33,571 nt of DNA from JARKQH01 sp964631605 (lineage in GTDB: Bacteria > Verrucomicrobiota > Verrucomicrobiia > Limisphaerales > UBA8199), in contig CAZVYG010000061.1 of NCBI GenBank assembly GCA_964631605.1, forward strand, positions 1-33,571, written 5' to 3'. Numbering within the stretch: the stretch's first letter is position 1; every line of letters starts with the position of its first letter. The notes under the pieces are model-generated. The model saw only the letters and a list, made by a program, of their open reading frames with translations. It was not told where the DNA came from and did not search any database. Shown here in pieces: positions 1 through 7,573 of the stretch. The position numbers and the translations under genes are program-made.

Positions 1-1008
1 GCGGAAATAGAACTGCGGGCGGTAATTGGTGAAGAAGGGGGTGTGCCGGCCGCCTTCTTCCTTGGACAACACGTACACTTCGGCTTTGAAGTGCGTGTGC
101 GGCGTGATGCTGCCTGGCTTGGCCAGGACCATGCCCCGCTCGACATCTTCCTTCTTGGTGCCGCGGAGCAGCACGCCGACGTTGTCGCCCGCGCTGGCCG
201 AATCCAGCAGCTTGCGGAACATTTCAATGTCTGTCGCCACGGTTTGGCGGGTTTCGCGCAAGCCGACGATTTCAACGGGGTCCATGCGCTTGAGCTGTCC
301 ACGCTCGACACGGCCGGTGACGACGGTGCCGCGGCCTTCAATGTTGAACACGTCTTCGATGCACATCAAGAAGGGCTTGTCCACCTCGCGCATCGGCAGG
401 GGGATGAAATCGTCAATGGCTTCCATGAGTTTCTGGATGGAGGCCTCGCCCTCAGGGTCGCCGGCCAGCGCCTTTTTGGAGCTGCCACGGACCACCGGGG
501 TCTTGTCTCCCGGGAACTCGTATTTGTTGAGGAGGTCGCGAATTTCCATCTCCACCAGGTCCAGCAATTCGGGATCATCCACCAAGTCCACCTTGTTGAG
601 GAAGACGACGATGGCGGGAACGCCGACCTGCCGGGCGAGCAGCACGTGCTCCTTGGTTTGGGGCATGGGCCCTTCGGAGGCGTCCACGACCAGGATGGCG
701 CCGTCCATCTGCGCGGCGCCGGTGATCATGTTCTTGATGAAGTCCGCGTGACCGGGGCAGTCAATGTGGGCGTAGTGGCGCTTGTCGCTCTGGTACTCGA
801 CGTGCGAGACCGCGATGGTGACGGTCTTGGTTTCGTCACGAACAGTGCCACCCTTGGTGATGTCGGCGTAGGAGATGGGCGTCGCCAATCCTTTGCGCGC
901 CTGGGTTTGCACAATCGCAGCGGTTAACGTGGATTTTCCATGATCAATGTGGCCAATCGTTCCCACGTTGACATGCGGTTTGGTGCGTTGAAATTGCTCT
1001 TTAGCCAT
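1..1008 (-). CDS. tuf: Elongation factor Tu (3' end beyond window)
   Basis: GTPase that delivers aminoacyl-tRNA to the ribosome. The first 336 residues are present; the window edge removes about the last 60 (family length about 395). Visible motifs are the P-loop GHIDHGKS (residues 19-26), DCPGH (83-87), NKVD in the G domain, and the domain 2 stretch GRGTVVTGRVERG. The end of the visible part, GGRHTPFF, belongs to domain 3. The ATG at 1008 has a good Shine-Dalgarno, AGGAGA. Switch I is unusual: the usual RGITI is replaced by a KTVTI-type sequence, with the magnesium-binding Thr kept at residue 64. A tRNA-Thr lies directly upstream on the same strand, a classic tRNA-tuf arrangement, so both are probably co-transcribed. 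Identification is secure. Confidence 0.97.
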   Translation of the reverse strand, partial: MAKEQFQRTKPHVNVGTIGHIDHGKSTLTAAIVQTQARKGLATPISYADITKGGTVRDETKTVTIAVSHVEYQSDKRHYAHIDCPGHADFIKNMITGAAQMDGAILVVDASEGPMPQTKEHVLLARQVGVPAIVVFLNKVDLVDDPELLDLVEMEIRDLLNKYEFPGDKTPVVRGSSKKALAGDPEGEASIQKLMEAIDDFIPLPMREVDKPFLMCIEDVFNIEGRGTVVTGRVERGQLKRMDPVEIVGLRETRQTVATDIEMFRKLLDSASAGDNVGVLLRGTKKEDVERGMVLAKPGSITPHTHFKAEVYVLSKEEGGRHTPFFTNYRPQFYFR

Positions 1009-1070
1009 TGGTTTCTCCTGCTTTTTAGTATGTCTGTTTTTCTATAATCTGCTTAATTTGTAATTAGCTC

Positions 1071-1146
1071 TGGAGCCCATGATCAGGGTTGAACTGATGA
1101 CCTCGTCCTTACCAAGGACGCGCTCTGCCAACTGAGCTACATGGGC
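1071..1146 (-). tRNA. tRNA-Thr (anticodon GGT)
   Basis: A complete 76-nt cloverleaf can be folded on the minus strand. The 7-bp acceptor stem pairs GCCCATG with CATGGGC, followed by discriminator T and an encoded CCA end. The D arm contains AGCTCAGTTGGCAGAGC. The anticodon stem-loop has loop TTGGTAA, with anticodon GGT read from 1111-1113. The T arm carries GTTCAAC. It sits about 60 bp upstream of tuf, as tRNA-Thr does in several bacterial tufB operons, and was probably cut from a common transcript. Confidence 0.95.
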
Positions 1147-1267
1147 TTGTGCCAGAGAATTCGAACCCGATTCCAGCAAACGACAAAAACCCATTACCCC
1201 CACTCCACCTCGCTACAAGGCCTGGGGGCTAATGTTTTTCGACTGTTAACGGCCCAATTGCGCGCGA
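1147..1267 (-). other. Structured leader between promoter and tRNA-Thr
   Basis: No coding frame is credible here. On either strand CCCCCA (1197-1202) pairs with TGGGGG (1223-1228), with a possible nested CCT/AGG pairing inside the 20-nt loop. A TTCGAA-containing stretch near 1160 resembles a tRNA T-loop, but its flanks do not form the matching stem, so no second tRNA is called. The region may serve in processing of the tRNA-tuf transcript; that is inference. Confidence 0.35.
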
Positions 1268-1296
1268 AAAATACGTAAGCCGGAACCACCTGTCAA
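1268..1296 (-). promoter_or_regulatory. Probable sigma-70-type promoter of tRNA-Thr/tuf
   Basis: On the minus strand a perfect -35 TTGACA (1291-1296) is separated by exactly 17 bp from a -10 TATTTT (1268-1273). Transcription would start near 1260, giving about 115 nt of leader before the tRNA. Strength and position fit a highly expressed translation-factor operon. Confidence 0.7.
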
Positions 1297-1301
1297 CATT
1301 T

Positions 1302-1388
1302 TACAAAAAAAAATTCATTCTTTTTTTGACCGCCCTTTCAGACCGGGAAAGCCGCCCAAGCGGCGGTGAACCGGGCTGATGCCCGGTT
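1302..1388 (-). terminator. Possible terminator region after asnA
   Basis: Downstream of the asnA stop, the minus strand first meets a perfect 8-bp stem with a 4-nt loop (1369-1388, AACCGGGC/GCCCGGTT). A second GC stem follows near 1351-1365. An A-run/T-run inverted repeat then ends in a T9 tract (1304-1312 on the minus strand). The U-tract is separated from the GC stems by about 40 nt, so this is not a textbook intrinsic terminator. It does separate asnA from the tuf promoter just beyond. Confidence 0.4.
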
Positions 1389-1448
1389 ATTCCCTCCCAA
1401 GGGTCCGTCCAGCAGGCACTTCGGCGTTCCTCTGGCTGGAGCCCGGGG

Positions 1449-2486
1449 CTAAAGCAAGGGCAAATTCCCTGCTCGACAGCGTTCGAGCATGTCGGAAGGC
1501 CACATGCTGGCTTGGATTTCACCAATGTGCGCCTTTCTGAGGTAGTACATGCAGAGTCGGGACTGGCCAATGCCTCCACCGATGGAAAGGGGCATGTGTC
1601 CCTCCAAGAGCCGTCGGTGCCAGAATAAGTTCTTTCTTTCCAAGCACTTCCGAATCTCCAACTGTCTCAGAAGCGACTCCCGGTCCACGCGTATTCCCAT
1701 CGAGGAGAGTTCGAACGCCATTTCGAGGACGGGGTTCCAGACAAAAATGTCACCGTTAAGGCCTGCCCAGCCGTTTTCACCTGGCGTGGACCAATCGTCG
1801 TAATCCGGGGCGCGACCGTCGTGGATGGTTCCGTCGGACAATTGGCCGCCGATACCGATAATGAAAACAGCGCGGTGTTGACGGACGAATTCGGTTTCGC
1901 GCTGTTTGGGAGTCAGTTTCGGGTATTGTGCCAGCAGTTCCTCGGCATGCACGAAACGGATTTCCTCGGGCAATTCCGGTCGAATCGCCGGGTAGCGTTC
2001 GCAGACGAAGTGTTCGGCGCGCTTGAGGATGGAGTAGATTTTGCGGACGGTTTTCTTAAGGAACTCGAGGTTGCGTTCGGCCGGGGTGATGACGCGTTCC
2101 CAATCCCATTGGTCCACGTAAAGGGAGTGGGTGTTGTCGAGCGACTCGTCGGGCCGAATGGCGTTCATGTCGGTGTAAAGGCCGTAGCCGGGGCCAAAAC
2201 CGAGCTGCGCCAACTGCATGCGTTTCCATTTTGCCAGGGATTGGACGATTTCAGCCCGCACGCCGGGCATGGCCTTGACGGCGAATGAGACCGGCTGCTC
2301 GACGCCGTTGAGATCGTCGTTGATGCCCGTGCCCGAGGGAACGAACAGCGGGGCCGTCACGCGGCTCAGGCTCAACTCCGTCGCCAGATTCAATTCGAAG
2401 AAATCTTTGAGGGCCTTGATGGCGCGCTCGGTTTCCTTGATGCCGATGAGGGGCTTGTAGGCGGGCGGAATGATGAGGGGACCCAT
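1449..2486 (-). CDS. asnA: Aspartate--ammonia ligase (asparagine synthetase A)
   Basis: Makes L-asparagine from L-aspartate, ammonia and ATP in the cytoplasm; it is a class II aminoacyl-tRNA-synthetase-like enzyme. The 345 residues match the usual length of about 330-350. Visible family signatures include KETERAIKALKDFF near the N-terminus, VDQWDWE in the middle, and the motif-3-like GGGIGQSRLCM close to the C-terminus, followed by GEIQASMWP. The start is the ATG at 2486 with only a weak ribosome site. The gene lies about 100 bp downstream of a small unnamed gene on the same strand and has its own candidate terminator region before the tuf promoter. The assignment is strong; nothing appears truncated. 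Confidence 0.95.
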   Translation of the reverse strand: MGPLIIPPAYKPLIGIKETERAIKALKDFFELNLATELSLSRVTAPLFVPSGTGINDDLNGVEQPVSFAVKAMPGVRAEIVQSLAKWKRMQLAQLGFGPGYGLYTDMNAIRPDESLDNTHSLYVDQWDWERVITPAERNLEFLKKTVRKIYSILKRAEHFVCERYPAIRPELPEEIRFVHAEELLAQYPKLTPKQRETEFVRQHRAVFIIGIGGQLSDGTIHDGRAPDYDDWSTPGENGWAGLNGDIFVWNPVLEMAFELSSMGIRVDRESLLRQLEIRKCLERKNLFWHRRLLEGHMPLSIGGGIGQSRLCMYYLRKAHIGEIQASMWPSDMLERCRAGNLPLL

Positions 2487-2565
2487 GTTTGCCTGGTTTG
2501 CGATTGCAGTTTTGCGTTGAGGTTGATTGATGTTGCGTTGTGAGGCGTAGCTTACCCGGAAGCCG

Positions 2566-2578
2566 GCTGGCGTCCAGC
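2566..2578 (-). terminator. Short hairpin just after the 2586-3113 gene
   Basis: An inverted repeat GCTGG-cgt-CCAGC lies within 10-20 bp after the stop of the upstream gene and 80 bp before asnA. There is no T-tract, so it may slow or attenuate transcription rather than terminate it. Weak call. Confidence 0.25.
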
Positions 2579-2585
2579 AGGAAGG

Positions 2586-3113
2586 TTAGGCGTCGGCCTG
2601 TGCGCGCTTCGAGGCTGGGGCGCCCAACTCGGGCTCCGATTCCAATGCACCGGCCGAGAGTTCGGGGCTCCGGCAAAAGAAGTCCATGCCCGCTCGTCCC
2701 GCGGCGCGCAACAGCATCAGCCCGACATTCGACGCTCTTGGGTCGAGCTTCAGGTGGGGTGGGAACACCGCCACCCAGGCCCCGTGACCAACCTTCCGCC
2801 GCGGGGCCCAATCCTCGAGCCACGCCTCCACGGCCACGGGCAGTCCATTGGATTGTCGGGCGGCAAAAACCACCAGGTCGGCTTCCTGCAACTGAATACC
2901 CGCCGCGCGCGCCAGTTGCGGGGATTGCAGCAAATTGTAATTCCAAACCGTCAACTCCGTCTCGCCGCAGAAGCCGGACTCGCGCGCGAACAAATCACAC
3001 ACCGCCTTGCCGCGCAAGGCCATCTCGAAATCCTCGTAAACCAGCACGGCCCGGCAGCAACCTTTGGGTTCCTGCCGCGCGTTTATTTCGGAAGTATTAC
3101 TCTGCTCTGCCAT
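2586..3113 (-). CDS. Conserved-looking small protein, function unknown
   Basis: A 175-residue soluble protein. I do not recognise a named family. It contains an N-terminal beta-strand-like stretch (CRAVLVYEDFEMALRGKAVCDLF), a tryptophan-containing segment (VWNYNLLQSPQLARAAG) and a hydrophobic strand with polar loop (ADLVVFAARQSNGLPVAVEAWL). This suggests an alternating alpha/beta, flavodoxin-like layout. I recall similar short proteins in Verrucomicrobiota genomes, but no function. A GTG start at 3119 is possible; the ATG at 3113 is preferred because the sequence resumes sensibly as MAEQSN. It has no signal peptide or membrane helix. The charged, Ala/Glu-rich tail looks disordered. Its neighbours, asnA downstream and DUF1501 upstream, give no functional clue. 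Confidence 0.6.
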   Translation of the reverse strand: MAEQSNTSEINARQEPKGCCRAVLVYEDFEMALRGKAVCDLFARESGFCGETELTVWNYNLLQSPQLARAAGIQLQEADLVVFAARQSNGLPVAVEAWLEDWAPRRKVGHGAWVAVFPPHLKLDPRASNVGLMLLRAAGRAGMDFFCRSPELSAGALESEPELGAPASKRAQADA

Positions 3114-3228
3114 ATTCACACTCGGTCCGCCGCCAGATTTACCAGTATTGGCCGCCGCCGGCCATCACGGAAACCACGATCAGGCCGTAAGGATATTCCC
3201 GACACGCGGGATGCGCCCCGCCGCCGTT

Positions 3229-4560
3229 TCAAAACAAACCCACCCTTGGAAACGCCTTCCCCAGCACCGGCTGACTCGGCGTCTTAAGCCAATCCTCAAG
3301 GACTGTCGCATAAACCGACCGAAAATCCAGTTCGTGCTTCAAATCGCCCCGGAACAAATCCTGCGGCGCCAGGCTCGGATGCCGGCCCACCAACCCCGCC
3401 CTTATCCGTTGGCCAAGTAGAAACATCGGCGCCGCGGCGCCATGATCGGTCCCCCCGCTCGCATTTTCGGCCACGCGCCGGCCAAACTCGCTGAAGGTCA
3501 TGACCAGCACGCGGGAAAGCTGGCCCTGTTCCTTCAGATCCTTCACAAAGGCCTGCAGGGAATCACCCAAATCCTTCAGCAAACGGTCGTGTGTGGTCAG
3601 TTGATTCGCATGCGTATCGTAGCCTCCCTGCGACAGGTAATAAACCCGGGTGGGCATGCCGCCCCCGATCAGCCGCGCGACGAGCTTCAAGGAGTTTGCC
3701 AGGCTCGAGTTCGGGTAACTCGCCTGGTTGGTGCCGCGGCTCGCAATGGCCCGAATGCGGTCCGAGCTGACCTGCGCGTCCAGGGCGGTTCGCTGGATGA
3801 AATCCAACGCCGACCCGCCAAACGGTTCAACCCCGTCAATCGCCGCCATTGCTGCCCCTGCATTCCCGTCCATTGGATCGTCCAGCTCGTTGAGCTTGCG
3901 GAACGATTCCTCGACCAAATCCCTCTGCCCCGGACGTGGACGCCCCGGCGTGATAAACCGGTAGTTCTGGGGATTATCCAGGTTCACGCCTTTGGGCCGT
4001 TTGGCAATAAATGCCTGGGGCCGCTGCCGGCCGAGGCTCACCCCCACCGTGGCATCGCTGCCCGGGCACGCCGCGTCAAAATACCGTCCAATCCAGCCCT
4101 CGCGCTGATAACGCTGGGGATCGCTGGCGGTCTGCCAGATTTCGGTCGAACGGAAATGCGACCGGTTTGGATTCGGGTAACCCACCCCCTGCACAATCGC
4201 CAGTTGACCGGCGTCGTAAAGCGCCTTGAACCCCGCCAAACCCGGGTTCAAACCCACCTCATCGGTCAACTTCAGCACTTTGTCCGCTCCCAACCCCAGC
4301 CGCGGACGCGCCCGATGGTAGTCATCGTTGCCATACGGCACCACGGTGTTCAACCCATCATTCCCACCCGCCATCTGCAGGACCACCAGAACCGTGCCCT
4401 CACGGCCCGTTGCCGGCTGGATTCCGCGACCGGCCCCCTCGGCCCCCAAGGCGGCAAAGGTATTCGCCAAAAAGGCTGGGACCGTCCACGTCAACGCCCC
4501 GCCCAGCACCGCATGTCGCAAGAACTCCCGCCGTGTTTGAAATGTCAGTTCCTTCTTCAT
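3229..4560 (-). CDS. DUF1501 domain protein, Tat-exported
   Basis: A 443-residue protein of the DUF1501 family, a sulfatase-like/alkaline-phosphatase-like fold common in Planctomycetota and Verrucomicrobiota. Biochemical role unknown. The N-terminus has a twin-arginine motif, TRREFLRHAVLGG, followed by a hydrophobic stretch, so export in folded form is expected. Family signatures include VLVVLQMAGGNDGLNTVVPYG near residue 60, NRSHFRSTEIWQTA, GGYDTHANQ and TFSEFGRRVAENASGGTDHG near the C-terminal third. It starts 11 bp after the stop of the DUF1800 gene, so the two form an operon, the standard arrangement for this pair. The start ATG at 4560 places the Tat motif at residues 9-11. Full length. 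Confidence 0.93.
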   Translation of the reverse strand: MKKELTFQTRREFLRHAVLGGALTWTVPAFLANTFAALGAEGAGRGIQPATGREGTVLVVLQMAGGNDGLNTVVPYGNDDYHRARPRLGLGADKVLKLTDEVGLNPGLAGFKALYDAGQLAIVQGVGYPNPNRSHFRSTEIWQTASDPQRYQREGWIGRYFDAACPGSDATVGVSLGRQRPQAFIAKRPKGVNLDNPQNYRFITPGRPRPGQRDLVEESFRKLNELDDPMDGNAGAAMAAIDGVEPFGGSALDFIQRTALDAQVSSDRIRAIASRGTNQASYPNSSLANSLKLVARLIGGGMPTRVYYLSQGGYDTHANQLTTHDRLLKDLGDSLQAFVKDLKEQGQLSRVLVMTFSEFGRRVAENASGGTDHGAAAPMFLLGQRIRAGLVGRHPSLAPQDLFRGDLKHELDFRSVYATVLEDWLKTPSQPVLGKAFPRVGLF

Positions 4561-4571
4561 TTATTAAATTT

Positions 4572-6128
4572 TCAGGCGAGCTGATACTCCGGCGTGCTCA
4601 TGACCAATCGGATTGCGTTCAAGATGTCCCCCTCATCCAGCGTGCCCTGCGAGTCCAGGTATTCCCGCAAGACGCGCTGCTGCTTTGGTCTTAAGGGCGA
4701 CTGCAACAATCGCCGCTCCAGGGCGCCAAGCAACTCCTCCTTGCTGGATCGTTGACGCTCCGAAAGAATCCTCATCACATCCACTTTGCCAACCGCCGCC
4801 GGAGCCGCGGGGGTCCTGGGCGACTTTGAAGTCGCGCCGCTTTCGTTGCCTTGGCGAGCTTCGGGGCCTGGTCCAGCGCCCTTGGCCTTGGCGGCTCCTG
4901 GTCCTCGGCTGACAGCGCCCGGCTCGCCATACACCAAGACCGAGGCCTGGTTGTAGCGCGCCAGCAAGGTGTTCGTCGTGATCCAGCCCACGCCCTCATC
5001 CCACCCCTTTACATTGGGCGGGGCAAACAAATCCTGGCCCAGGCTGCGCGTCATCGCAGCGCAGACCGCCGCCGGCGGCAACTCCCGTTCGAGCATTCTC
5101 ACACTGCCCACCAGCCATTGCGTCGGACTCTTGACCTGGTTCCGCCGGACGGCGGGACTGTAAAACTCCTCGGAGCGGAACATCGCCCGCAGGAGGGGCT
5201 TGAACTCGTTGCCACTGCGCCGGAACAAACTCGCCAGCGCGCCCACCAACTCCTCCAAGGGTTCCGTCCCCGCAAAAAACCGCCACAGCTTTCGGGTGAT
5301 GAACCGTCCCGCCGCCGGCCGCGACACAATCAGCTCCAGGAAGTCCTCGCCGTCAAAATTGCCTTCCTTGCCAAAAATCACCTTCTTACCCGCGTCATGC
5401 CACGCGGGCCGGTTGGCGAACCTCTGGGCCGCGCGGTCGTAGGTCCAACCCGTCAACGCCCGCGCGCCCTCTGCCACATCGTTTTCGGTGTACTCCCCTT
5501 CCCCCAGCGCAAAGACCTCCATGACCTCGCGCGCGAAATTCTCGTTCGGTCGTTCCTTCCGGCTTTGCGCCTGGTCAAGCCAGATCAACATCGCCGGGTC
5601 CTTGGCCGTTTCAATCAGCAACTCGAGCCAGTTTCCCGTGGCCAGGCGGCGAAACATCTCGTTTTGACGCCACATCAAGGTTGCATCCCGGACCTTCTCG
5701 AAGCTGGTGGCAAAATGGCCATGCCAAAACAAGACCATCTTCTCGCGCAAGGGCCGCGGCCCGTAGGCCATGCGCTGGAGCCACCATCCCTGCAACTCGA
5801 CCAGCCGGTCCCGCTGCCGCTGCTGCTCCTCGCGCTGCAACTTCTGCCGCTCCTCGGGGCTTAGGCGTTGTGCCCCGGCCAACTGCCGCGCCCGCTCCGG
5901 GTCGGGCTTTGTCCATTCCGGCGGGGGAGTGAGATCGGGCACGGCCTCATCGTCCAGCAGCCGATCCACTCCCTTCTCGGGGCCCAAGGCCAGCAAAGCC
6001 TCGATTTCCTCCGGCGGCCCCCCAAAGCCGGCGCGGTTGAGCAAATGCGCCGCCTTGCCATAGTCCCATTTCTCTGCTGCCAACGGCTTAAGCATACGAT
6101 TAAGTGGACACAACCTTGTCTCTGGCAT
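4572..6128 (-). CDS. DUF1800 domain protein
   Basis: A protein of about 518 residues of the DUF1800 family, which is almost always encoded next to DUF1501 and has no established function. Signatures: HLLNRAGFGGPPEEIEALLALG at the N-terminus, REKMVLFWHGHFATSFEKV in the middle, NENFAREVMEVFALGEGEYTENDV, and PPNVKGWDEGVGWI toward the end. A low-complexity Ala/Gly/Pro/Lys linker (around residues 405-450) separates the core from a C-terminal helical tail ending NAIRLVMSTPEYQLA. No signal peptide is evident. Start choice is uncertain: TTG 6140, ATG 6128 (chosen; AGGGG lies upstream) or ATG 6095. It is the first gene of a two-gene operon with DUF1501. Confidence 0.9.
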   Translation of the reverse strand: MPETRLCPLNRMLKPLAAEKWDYGKAAHLLNRAGFGGPPEEIEALLALGPEKGVDRLLDDEAVPDLTPPPEWTKPDPERARQLAGAQRLSPEERQKLQREEQQRQRDRLVELQGWWLQRMAYGPRPLREKMVLFWHGHFATSFEKVRDATLMWRQNEMFRRLATGNWLELLIETAKDPAMLIWLDQAQSRKERPNENFAREVMEVFALGEGEYTENDVAEGARALTGWTYDRAAQRFANRPAWHDAGKKVIFGKEGNFDGEDFLELIVSRPAAGRFITRKLWRFFAGTEPLEELVGALASLFRRSGNEFKPLLRAMFRSEEFYSPAVRRNQVKSPTQWLVGSVRMLERELPPAAVCAAMTRSLGQDLFAPPNVKGWDEGVGWITTNTLLARYNQASVLVYGEPGAVSRGPGAAKAKGAGPGPEARQGNESGATSKSPRTPAAPAAVGKVDVMRILSERQRSSKEELLGALERRLLQSPLRPKQQRVLREYLDSQGTLDEGDILNAIRLVMSTPEYQLA

Positions 6129-6160
6129 CGCATCCGTCAACCCCTGAGTTCGCCCAGTGG

Positions 6161-6189
6161 TTTGGCAACGCCCTATTTGGCAACGCCCT
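6161..6189. repeat. 14-bp tandem direct repeat
   Basis: TTTGGCAACGCCCT occurs at 6161-6174 and again at 6176-6189, period 15. It lies in the divergent space between the DUF1800 start and dapL, directly against the candidate dapL -35 element. It may be a local duplication or a repeated regulator site. Confidence 0.6.
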
Positions 6190-6217
6190 TGCAGGGTCCG
6201 CGGGTTTGGGCTAGAGT
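6189..6217 (+). promoter_or_regulatory. Candidate dapL promoter
   Basis: TTGCAG (6189-6194), 17-bp spacer, TAGAGT (6212-6217); start codon 55 bp downstream. Three of six and four of six consensus matches, so only a moderate call. Confidence 0.35.
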
Positions 6218-6271
6218 CCGGGCTCGAAACCAGGGCAGGTCCTTGACGCCTTTTGGCAGGCCTGTTTCAGC

Positions 6272-7525
6272 ATGATTATGTCGGAATCATTTATACAAAA
6301 CTTGTTTGCGGAACGCATCGGCGGCCGTCAGTACGGCAAGTCCCACGCGATTTACAAATTCGAAAAAATCAAGCGCGCCAAGCGCGCCGCCATGGCGGCG
6401 CATCCCGGCGCCGAAATCATTGATATGGGCGTGGGGGAACCCGACGAAATGGCGTTTCCGGAAGTGGTCAACACGCTGTGCGAGGAGGCGCGAAAGCCCG
6501 AGAACCGCGGATATGCGGATAATGGCGACGCCCGTCTGAAGGAAGCGGCGGCGCGTTACCTCGAGCGGGTCTGCGGCGTGCCGGGGATCAACCCCGAGAC
6601 CGAGGTGCTCCACTCGATCGGCAGCAAGGCCGCCCTCTCGATCCTGCCCGCCGCCCTGATCAACCCCGGTGATTACGTCTTGATGACCACTCCCGGCTAC
6701 CCGGTGTTTGGCACCCACGCCAGGTATTACGGCGGCCTGGTCCATAACCTGCCGCTGACCGAAGAAAACCAGTTCCTGCCCGACCTGGAAAGCATCCCCA
6801 CCGAAATTCTCAAGCGGGCCAAGGTCCTGGTTCTCAATTACCCCAACAACCCCACCGGCGCCAGCGCCACCCCCGAGTTTTTCGAAAAAGCGGTCGCTTT
6901 CGCCCGGCGCAACCAAGTCGTGGTCATTCATGACGCGGCGTACGCCGCGCTGGTTTTCGAGGGCAAGCCGCTCAGTTTTCTGGCCACGCCGGGCGCCAAA
7001 GAGGTCGGAGTCGAACTCCACTCGGCCAGCAAAACGTTTAACATGACCGGCTGGCGCTGCGGCTTCGTCGCCGGCAACGAACTCCTCGTCAAGGCCTACG
7101 GCGATGTCAAGGACAACACGGACTCGGGCCAGTTTCTGGCCATCCAGCACGCGGCCGCCTACGGTTTTGACCATCCGGAAATCACTGAAAAAATCGCGGC
7201 GAAATATGCGCGTCGGATGGGGGCGTTGGTCGAGGTTTTGCGGCGAGTCGGCTTCAACGCCCGCAAACCCAGGGGCTCGTTCTTCCTGTACGTCAGAGCT
7301 CCCCGGGCGGCGGTGAAACGCGACGGATCACGCATCGAATTCCGCACCGCCGAAGACGTCTCCCAGTGGCTGATCACCGAGAAACTCATTTCGACGGTGC
7401 CGTGGGACGACGCGGGCGCCTACCTGCGGTTCAGCGTGACGTTTGTCGCCAAGAGTCCAGCGGATGAAGTCCGCATCCTCAAGACCATCGAGGAACGCCT
7501 GGGCGACGTGCAGTTCGAGTTCTAA
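6272..7525 (+). CDS. dapL: LL-diaminopimelate aminotransferase
   Basis: A PLP-dependent class I/II aminotransferase of 417 residues that converts tetrahydrodipicolinate directly to LL-diaminopimelate, for lysine and peptidoglycan synthesis. The N-terminal FAERIGGRQYGKS and IYKFEKIKRAKR and the stretch IDMGVGEPDEMAFPEVV are characteristic of the DapL branch I recall from Verrucomicrobiota and other bacteria. The PLP lysine is in HSASKTFNMTGWRCGFV (Lys254), and LNYPNNPTGA provides the Asn of the cofactor site. Start is ATG 6272, with an alternative ATG at 6278; neither has a strong ribosome site. An M48 protease gene follows after 48 bp that contain a hairpin. The superfamily is certain; the specific substrate is inferred from these signatures. 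Confidence 0.88.
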   Translation: MIMSESFIQNLFAERIGGRQYGKSHAIYKFEKIKRAKRAAMAAHPGAEIIDMGVGEPDEMAFPEVVNTLCEEARKPENRGYADNGDARLKEAAARYLERVCGVPGINPETEVLHSIGSKAALSILPAALINPGDYVLMTTPGYPVFGTHARYYGGLVHNLPLTEENQFLPDLESIPTEILKRAKVLVLNYPNNPTGASATPEFFEKAVAFARRNQVVVIHDAAYAALVFEGKPLSFLATPGAKEVGVELHSASKTFNMTGWRCGFVAGNELLVKAYGDVKDNTDSGQFLAIQHAAAYGFDHPEITEKIAAKYARRMGALVEVLRRVGFNARKPRGSFFLYVRAPRAAVKRDGSRIEFRTAEDVSQWLITEKLISTVPWDDAGAYLRFSVTFVAKSPADEVRILKTIEERLGDVQFEF

Positions 7526-7558
7526 CCGGGCGGGACTCGCCGGGAATAAACCGCCCGG
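7526..7558. repeat. GC-rich hairpin between dapL and the M48 gene
   Basis: CCGGGCGG (7526-7533) pairs perfectly with CCGCCCGG (7551-7558) across a 17-nt loop, starting at the base after the dapL stop. No T-tract follows. It may attenuate read-through into the protease gene or stabilise the dapL 3' end. Confidence 0.5.
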
Positions 7559-7573
7559 CTGCGCCGGTACGAA

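Noticed and set aside
43..927. Long plus-strand open frames opposite tuf (up to 294 codons)
   Set aside because: They lie wholly antisense to a certain EF-Tu gene and are a by-product of its GC-rich codon usage.
1150..1185. Possible second tRNA just upstream of tRNA-Thr (TTCGAA stretch)
   Set aside because: The T-loop-like bases lack a matching 5-bp stem, and no acceptor or anticodon stem can be found around them.
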